64,000 nucleotides of DNA, taken from positions 14,077,290 through 14,141,289 of the forward strand of contig OX388316.1 in assembly GCA_947579605.1 (NCBI GenBank). The letters are read 5' to 3'. Numbering within the stretch: the first letter of the stretch is position 1; every line of letters starts with the position of its first letter. Below are positions 59,156 to 64,000 of the stretch, one piece after another. The DNA is from Athripsodes cinereus (Eukaryota > Arthropoda > Insecta > Trichoptera > Leptoceridae). The translations under genes and the position numbers were made by a program. The notes under the pieces were generated by a model. It was not told the DNA's origin. It saw nothing but the letters and a program-made list of their open reading frames with translations, and ran no database searches.

Positions 59156-59754
59156 TTTCCTTTCAACTAATGTAAATCCGTTGGACTATTCAGCTTTAAA
59201 TCCAATATCTAACGATCTGTCCCTTTATTCAAAGAAATAATTAATATTATTTGTAAAAAAGATGCCTTAAATTTTTAAAATAAATATTTTGAATCTTCAC
59301 GAAAATCGAGATATTTCGAGCATTGCCTAACTATATTATAATAATCCATAGGTATTATCATGTTCTTGATAATTTTTGAAACTTTCTGTTTAAAAATTAT
59401 TTCAGAGTTTTTGGTTGTGTGTTTTGATTTTGTTATTTTCTTTTCTGATTTTTGAAATCTTAACGTCGTCATCTGCTATTTTTCTACAACGGTAAAAATA
59501 TCTACTGAATGTTTCAATAATCAATTGTATGCTGTGTCTAAATAAATCGAATTATTATTTATTTATTCATTCTTTACTGTACATTGATAAAAAATAAATA
59601 CATATAAGGTATACATTCAATGGGTTTCAAATAATAAAAGAGTGTATTAAAGTTTTTTATCCAATGTTATAGCTAAAAACAATAAATAAATAAGTAAGTA
59701 AGGAATATAAAAATTATTTCATATTCTCAGCTCAGTTCAAATTATTTCAACTTC
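59156..59754. other. AT-rich stretch, no gene seen
   Basis: Contains ATTATTTATTTATTC-type low complexity near 59550. Nothing else recognised. Confidence 0.45.
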
Positions 59755-59945
59755 TATGGGAGGGCCTTTGGTGTTGTTTGACCGGTTACGTGAAATCGCC
59801 TATCGGTGCCATTGAGAGATAGTCAGACTGTCACCAGCTTCAGAAGCAAATTGAAAACTTAATTCTTCACCGACGCCCTTAAGACGAACTAGGGTCTGTT
59901 AAACGGCGTCAAAATAAAAATCATCCAGAATCATCATCATCTCAA
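59755..59945 (+). repeat. LINE-D 3' end
   Basis: TCAGACTGTCACCAGCTTCA, GAAGCAAATTGAAAACTT, TGTTAAACGGCGTCAAAATA and CCAGAATCATCATCATC correspond to the LINE-D end at 37.2 kb (TSRSKLKTSLF then ACGGCGCCG). In translation TSFRSKLKT is visible before a stop. Confidence 0.7.
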
Positions 59946-60314
59946 CTTACGACTATCGACTTTTTGTTACCGAATGGCAATGTTTGAAATAAACCATTCG
60001 TCACCTCATCACAGATGTACAAAAGGTAAATATAGATAGCCACGTACTATATTATATGTACATATTAATACTTAGATGTTATAATAGAAGAGATAGTAAC
60101 ATCTTGGCACAGATGCAGAAAGAGTGTGTTAACACAGAGTGATGGTACACCGCACCTTGTAATCATTTCTACGTATTACCATTTCTTCAGTCGTCTTTAT
60201 TATACCTACCTAATACATATTATTATAGTAATACATAATGATATTAATATAGCGAGTATCTTTATTCGTATTATCTCACTTTGTAGATGTAATCGCGTCT
60301 TTTCAGCATGTATC

Positions 60315-60840
60315 ATGGATTTACGCACTTATATCATGGGGAACTTGCTTACTTCACTTTTTAGAATTAATGATTTTAACCTTACTAAAGCCTTTGTATG
60401 GAGCATTCTGCTTTATGGTTGTGAGACGTGGACAATCAGCAAGAGTGAAAGCGGACGGTTGGCGGCCTTTGAGGTGTGGTGCTACAGACGCATGCTTAAG
60501 ATCCATTGGTCGGAACACGTCGAAAACGAAGAAGTATTAACCAGGGTAGGCGAAAAAAGGCAACTTCGAGAATCGGCCAACAACGAGATGACTGGATTGG
60601 CCACAACATCAGGCACCCAGGACTACTCATCGCCATCGCTGAGGGTAAGACCGAGGGGACAAATGGCAGAGGCCGACCAAGAGATGCGTATATGGACCAA
60701 CTGAAGAGGGACATAAACTGTGGCTCATACGTAGAGCTGAAAAGACTGGCTGAGAATGGAGACGAATGGAGAAGAAAAACCAAACTTGTTGCAGACCAAT
60801 CCAATGGATTGTAACTCATTATATATAGATTTTCTGAGCT
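60315..60840 (+). pseudogene. LINE-C RT C-terminal region, best copy
   Basis: The end of a LINE reverse transcriptase. From about 60385 the frame reads KAFVWSILLYGCETWTISKS, AAFEVWCYRRMLKIHW and ENEEVLTRVG. A frameshift near 60560 moves to DDWIGHNIRHPGLLIAIAEG, NGRGRPRDAYMDQLKRDINC, VELKRLAENGDEWRRKTKLV, ADQSNGL and the stop at about 60812. The two plus frames 60126-60704 and 60506-60814 together make up this fragment; the minus frame 60496-60819 is a shadow. The polymerase YADD box is missing, so the copy is 5' truncated. About 450 bp of coding sequence with one frameshift suggests moderate age. Confidence 0.9.
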
Positions 60841-61289
60841 AAATCGTTGACATCAATAAATAATCATCCCAAATCAAATCCTTAGTTCTCGTCCAGAAAA
60901 GCACTGCATCACCTCTGAGGTTGATTTATGGATGTCCATTCAGTCTCCCTCATATTTTCTTCCTGGGTACTCCTCCACCAGATATTGGATTATATGGATA
61001 ACATGATGATACGAGTATAAAATTTATTTTAGAAGACATTTTGTGCTTGAGTTTTAGAATAACATCCTCCCCTCATACCAGCATTTCATTGCTGTTTGGG
61101 GAATACGAAGTGTTTATTGTTAACTATAATAAAATATCAATAAAATAATAATTATGAATATGAGTAATGCTCGAAGTAACAAAATGTGATATTAATATAC
61201 CTTTATTTTTTATCTCTCTAGCTCAAAACTACCTGCAAATTGGTCCACATTTTCAGGATTTTAAAGAATCATTTAAAAATAATATCAAT
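60841..61289. other. No gene recognised
   Basis: 60890-61000 is GC-richer and could be repeat-derived, but it matches nothing else in the window. Confidence 0.4.
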
Positions 61290-61400
61290 ATTTTTTCTCC
61301 CACAATAAGCCGTTCTTATAACGACCATTCGGAATGTCGTGAAAAAGGGTGACTAGTGCAAATTTACTCTGAAGGAATCTAGTTCCCAACATGCGGTGTC
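61290..61400 (+). repeat. Possible diverged LINE-E 3' end
   Basis: CCGTTCTTATAACGACCATT, TCGTGAAAAAGGGTGACTAG and GCAAATTTACTCTGAAGGA parallel the LINE-E segments CCGTTCCTATGACAACGACA, GTGGAAAGAGGTGACGCAAT and GCAGAGACGCTTTGAATAAAGGA. Divergence is high. Confidence 0.4.
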
Positions 61401-61439
61401 GAAAGTATCGTCAAAGAACAAACGGATGAATAATAGTGA

Positions 61440-61700
61440 ATTGTATATTTTTTTATTTATTTCTCTCTATAAATTACAATTTTACATTCATACTTTATTG
61501 ATGCTGCCCAACTAGGTAGGTCCTGTACTAGGGCAAACATCTTACAAACATATCAATCATACATATTATACAAAAATATACACAATTACAAATAGCATTC
61601 ATATACATAATCACATTCATAACAAACAAATACTGCACATTAACACGACAAAGAATCCTCCACCTACCTCATCTTAACGACGCAAGCATATCACTACAGA
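61440..61700 (-). repeat. Retroelement 3' end family, minus strand
   Basis: The minus strand reads GCCCTAGTACAGGACCTACC, TAGTTGGGCAGCATCAATAA then AAATTGTAATTTATAGAGAG and AAATAAATAAA. It shares the CAGG...CCTAGT.GGGCAGCA block with 55946-56110. AATAAA-type signals and an A-rich tail suggest a LINE 3' end. Confidence 0.5.
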
Positions 61701-61794
61701 TGCAAGTATCTGGAAGTATATTTTGATTTATAAATATTTATTTCAGCACCATGGATCACCCAGTGAAAAACTGGTTTCCCACTTCTTTCGTAAA

Positions 61795-61927
61795 TTTTCG
61801 AGTGTCCTGCGAAAGGCAGGTGTTTTTAAAAATAATGACCTTTTACATCTTTTGTGTTTATTGCATGCGGCTGGTTTGCTGGTCGCCCCACATGTGCGAT
61901 ATGCCGTGATGGTATAGCATAGTATAG
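61795..61927 (+). repeat. Rep-A copy with internal deletion
   Basis: The 5' block TTTTCGAGTGTCCTGCGAAA and GGCAGGTGTTTTT is joined to the 3' half: ATTGCATGCGGCTGGTTTGC, TGGTCGCCCCACATGTGCG, ATATGCCGTGATGGTATAGC, ATAGTATAG. The middle is deleted. Confidence 0.75.
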
Positions 61928-62569
61928 AAAAAACTTATTACGTCTCAAAAAATACAAATAAAATCAATTAATATTATGATTCAAACTAAAGAACTTCTGT
62001 TCCTAGACAGTATTAATAATATTTTCATACAAAATAATAATATTTATGTTCGCCTACAGTAACAACACAAATAAACCCAACACACGTACATATGTATGAG
62101 ATGTAGGTAGGTACGAATAACATAACGAGAATAGTATGTTGAGTGAATGTGTAATGTTGTTATATTTAATGAATAATCACACGTGTTGAAAAGATTCTTA
62201 TTGCTTTATTGTAATAACAAGTCAAAGAGGAAACAAGTCATGTTTCCTTTCTGAAAAGTGCATGAACGGATACAATGCAGTGAAATAAAAATATGCAAAG
62301 TACAACCAACATCATTTCCGGAGAAATATTATGAAGTATCTAAACGTAGTTACTTATTGTGGCATAGATTCTATACAACATACATAAACTCAATACATTT
62401 TTACATTCATACGTATCTAATCGTATCTATGGATGAAAGGTTACACATACATTGAAGGACCCACCGACAACCCGGATAGCGCAGAAGTCTGAAGACTTCC
62501 ATTTATCCGAAATTCAAATATTATACAATACGAGTATGAAATAAACTTTTTTTTAAAGAAAATATATAT
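61928..62569. other. AT-rich stretch, no gene seen
   Basis: Nothing recognised; the frame at 62258-62455 looks random. Confidence 0.45.
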
Positions 62570-62650
62570 CTGGGTTTTGTAATAAACCCAAATACAACCT
62601 TATACACCTTTCACACTAAGCTTGTGTCGTGAATGGGGAATTTGACTTTA
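62570..62650 (-). mobile_element. SINE body fragment (same family as 11.4 kb)
   Basis: ATATATCTGGGTTTTGTAAT, AAACCCAAATACAACCTTAT and ACACCTTTCACACTAAGCTT match 11368-11430 closely. The tRNA-like head is missing, so the copy is truncated. Confidence 0.75.
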
Positions 62651-62654
62651 CTTT

Positions 62655-62732
62655 TTTTTTGTGAAAGTTTCATGAAATTGGGTTACCTACTTGAAAGATA
62701 TCGCGCCTCCGTGATAAACTCGCCCTCTGTAG
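62655..62732 (+). repeat. Interspersed repeat shared with 13.7 kb
   Basis: TGTGAAAGTTTCATGAAATT, GGGTTACCTACTTGAAAGAT and CGCGCCTCCGTGATAAACTC match the reverse complement of 13735-13812. It directly follows the SINE body fragment. Confidence 0.65.
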
Positions 62733-62839
62733 GTATATTGATTGTTTGATATTATTTAAAATAATTGTGTTTCAATGTATAGTAAAGAATAAATTAGGGT
62801 CACAAGCTCATAAGATGATGTAATATATTTAATATCTTT

Positions 62840-62930
62840 AACTCAGCAATGAGGTATGCCACCCGTTCTGAATGTCTTTTTTATTTCACGGAGAGAGTAA
62901 TCTTGACGTTCATTGCTTGCATTTCATCCA
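62840..62930 (+). repeat. Rep-A 5' half
   Basis: TTTAACTCAGCAATGAGGTA, TGCCACCCGTTCTGAATGTC, then TTTCACGGAGAGAGTAATC. The 3' half is lost. Confidence 0.65.
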
Positions 62931-63600
62931 TTAGCAATAGAGATAATATATATTTTATTTTTATATTAAATTTTATCAGTGGTAATGTTTGGTATTTATT
63001 TTTTTACTTTATTTTATTGTAAGAGAAAACTATTAACTTTTTCATATTTCTATTTTTTAAATATAATTATCTAATACGTCTACAAACAAATAATTATTTA
63101 TATGTAATAAAACCCTGGCAATATTTTTATTTGAAATTTCATATTATTTCAATTAGATTTTATTTAACATAACATTTTAGATAGAAAACAGAAAGACAGC
63201 AAAGGTAGATTTATTATTTTCACGCAATATATTTACGACTTGTTTTATATTTCGAAACTATGAAAAAGTGGAATTATGAATGTCTATCATGGCAGGTCAA
63301 TCTAGGTTCGAAGATTAAAATCAAATATTAAGTTCAAAAGGTAATTAAATGAAAAATAATTCATCCAAATGAAAATGCTCTTAATGCTATGCTATGCACT
63401 CAGCATGTCTTCATTCTTTATGATCTGATCTGATCTGGACTACATGATCTAGCCATATGATTCCTAGGTGGTCGTATCTCTTAGCACATTTTTCAATATA
63501 TACCTACCTACTTAAATTCCTAATACAGAGAACAGAATGGATAATCGTTCCCTTTTAAACCAGGACGTAATATATCTTAACATATTTTATCAAAAATTAT
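62931..63600. other. AT-rich stretch, no gene seen
   Basis: Nothing recognised apart from the GATCTGATCTGATCTGGA low-complexity run near 63421. Confidence 0.45.
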
Positions 63601-63607
63601 CCTTTGT

Positions 63608-63725
63608 ATGGTAGGCAGAGAGAACAGAACGCATTCCAACCTATCCATACTCGTATTTTGCTTCCACCGTAATCATAGAATTTCTCCTATATGTGGGCTC
63701 ATTTCTTTGAGTAAACGCAACTCAT
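63608..63725 (-). pseudogene. LINE-B C-terminal scrap
   Basis: On the plus strand GGTAGGCAGAGAGAACAGAA, CGCATTCCAACCTATCCAT, ATAGAATTTCTC and TTTCTTTGAGTAAACGC are the complement of the LINE-B C-terminus (compare 17206-17330). It is strongly decayed. Confidence 0.6.
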
Positions 63726-63816
63726 TGCCACCCTAGATTATTTGTTCGACATGATGCCCCCATGTTCAAATAAAAAAAAAAACATAACAAATTGTGAAAA
63801 ATAAGTACCTACTTCA

Positions 63817-63979
63817 TTCACTAAGTATTGCCACAGTGACTTTATTAATCGTGAGCCGGCTTTCAAGAGCCTTTGCTCTCATCATCAGGCTAATGTAAAA
63901 TGACCATACATTAACCTGACGACAAGAGCGGAAACTTGAGAACTGGCTTGTGAATAATAATGACACTGTAGAAGTACTA
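63817..63979. mobile_element. Palindromic MITE-like element
   Basis: The left arm (CACAGTGACTTTATTAATCG, GAGCCGGCTTTCAAGAGCC, CTCATCATCAGGCTAATGTA) and the right arm (its complement, ending near AATGACACTGTAGAAGTACT) pair over about 70 bp around a loop of about 10 bp. The left arm recurs at 1978-2045. Confidence 0.7.
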
Positions 63980-64000
63980 AATATTGGTATTAAATATTTA

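Overview
The window reads as AT-rich insect nuclear DNA, most likely from a moth or butterfly. That assignment is an inference from three things: the strong A+T bias, the abundance of GTAGGTACCTAC-type words and ACGAGTA words, and the mix of transposon types (RTE-like LINEs, Helitron-like ends, a piggyBac-like element, tRNA-derived SINEs). I found no host protein-coding gene, rRNA gene, intact tRNA gene or CRISPR array. Nearly every open frame above about 60 codons is either a chance frame in AT-rich DNA or a remnant of a retrotransposon or transposase.

Layout. 1-2.5 kb holds a long foldback element (1574-1830) and two interspersed repeats. 2551-7726 is a composite: a DNA element with near-identical terminal inverted repeats and internal GTTAGTCAATT-like iterons, into which a Helitron-like 5' end (about 3473-3760) and an almost full-length but broken RTE-type retrotransposon (about 3815-6933) are nested. 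10.8-12.2 kb and 15.7-17.9 kb carry several copies of one LINE family (called LINE-B here), partly in opposite orientation, together with tRNA-derived SINEs. 18-21.3 kb is a dense patchwork of LINE C-termini, a SINE, a 398 bp foldback element and GATC-rich repeats. 21.3-34.3 kb is repeat-poor, AT-rich and without recognisable genes. 34.3-38 kb holds a tRNA-like SINE inside an inverted repeat, a 250 bp foldback element and LINE ends. 38576-40331 is a piggyBac-like element with TTAA target duplications and a decayed transposase on the minus strand. 40.5-64 kb is again mostly anonymous AT-rich DNA with scattered LINE ends, a 202 bp hAT-type MITE with a perfect 8 bp target duplication (52450-52667), tandem repeats, and a palindromic MITE at the right edge.

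Repeat families named only for this report. Rep-A: a short interspersed repeat of about 170-230 bp with roughly a dozen copies, ending in a motif and TATAG-type tail shared with LINE-B. LINE-B: RT family whose C-terminus contains a conserved block with NRRACMRN-like and AYP-like motifs. LINE-C: C-terminus with RGRPRDAYMDQ-like and KLVADQ-like motifs. LINE-D: CR1/L2-like C-terminal fragments of the type IWNRLPEDLRKN. LINE-E: 3' ends with GATGAT tails. The elements do not form any pathway; what they record is layered insertion, decay and inversion of mobile DNA in an intergenic or intronic region. The most interesting observations are the shared 3' end of Rep-A and LINE-B, the nested iteron-bearing TIR element, the piggyBac-like relic with palindromic subterminal motifs, and the hAT MITE with a palindromic duplication of its end.
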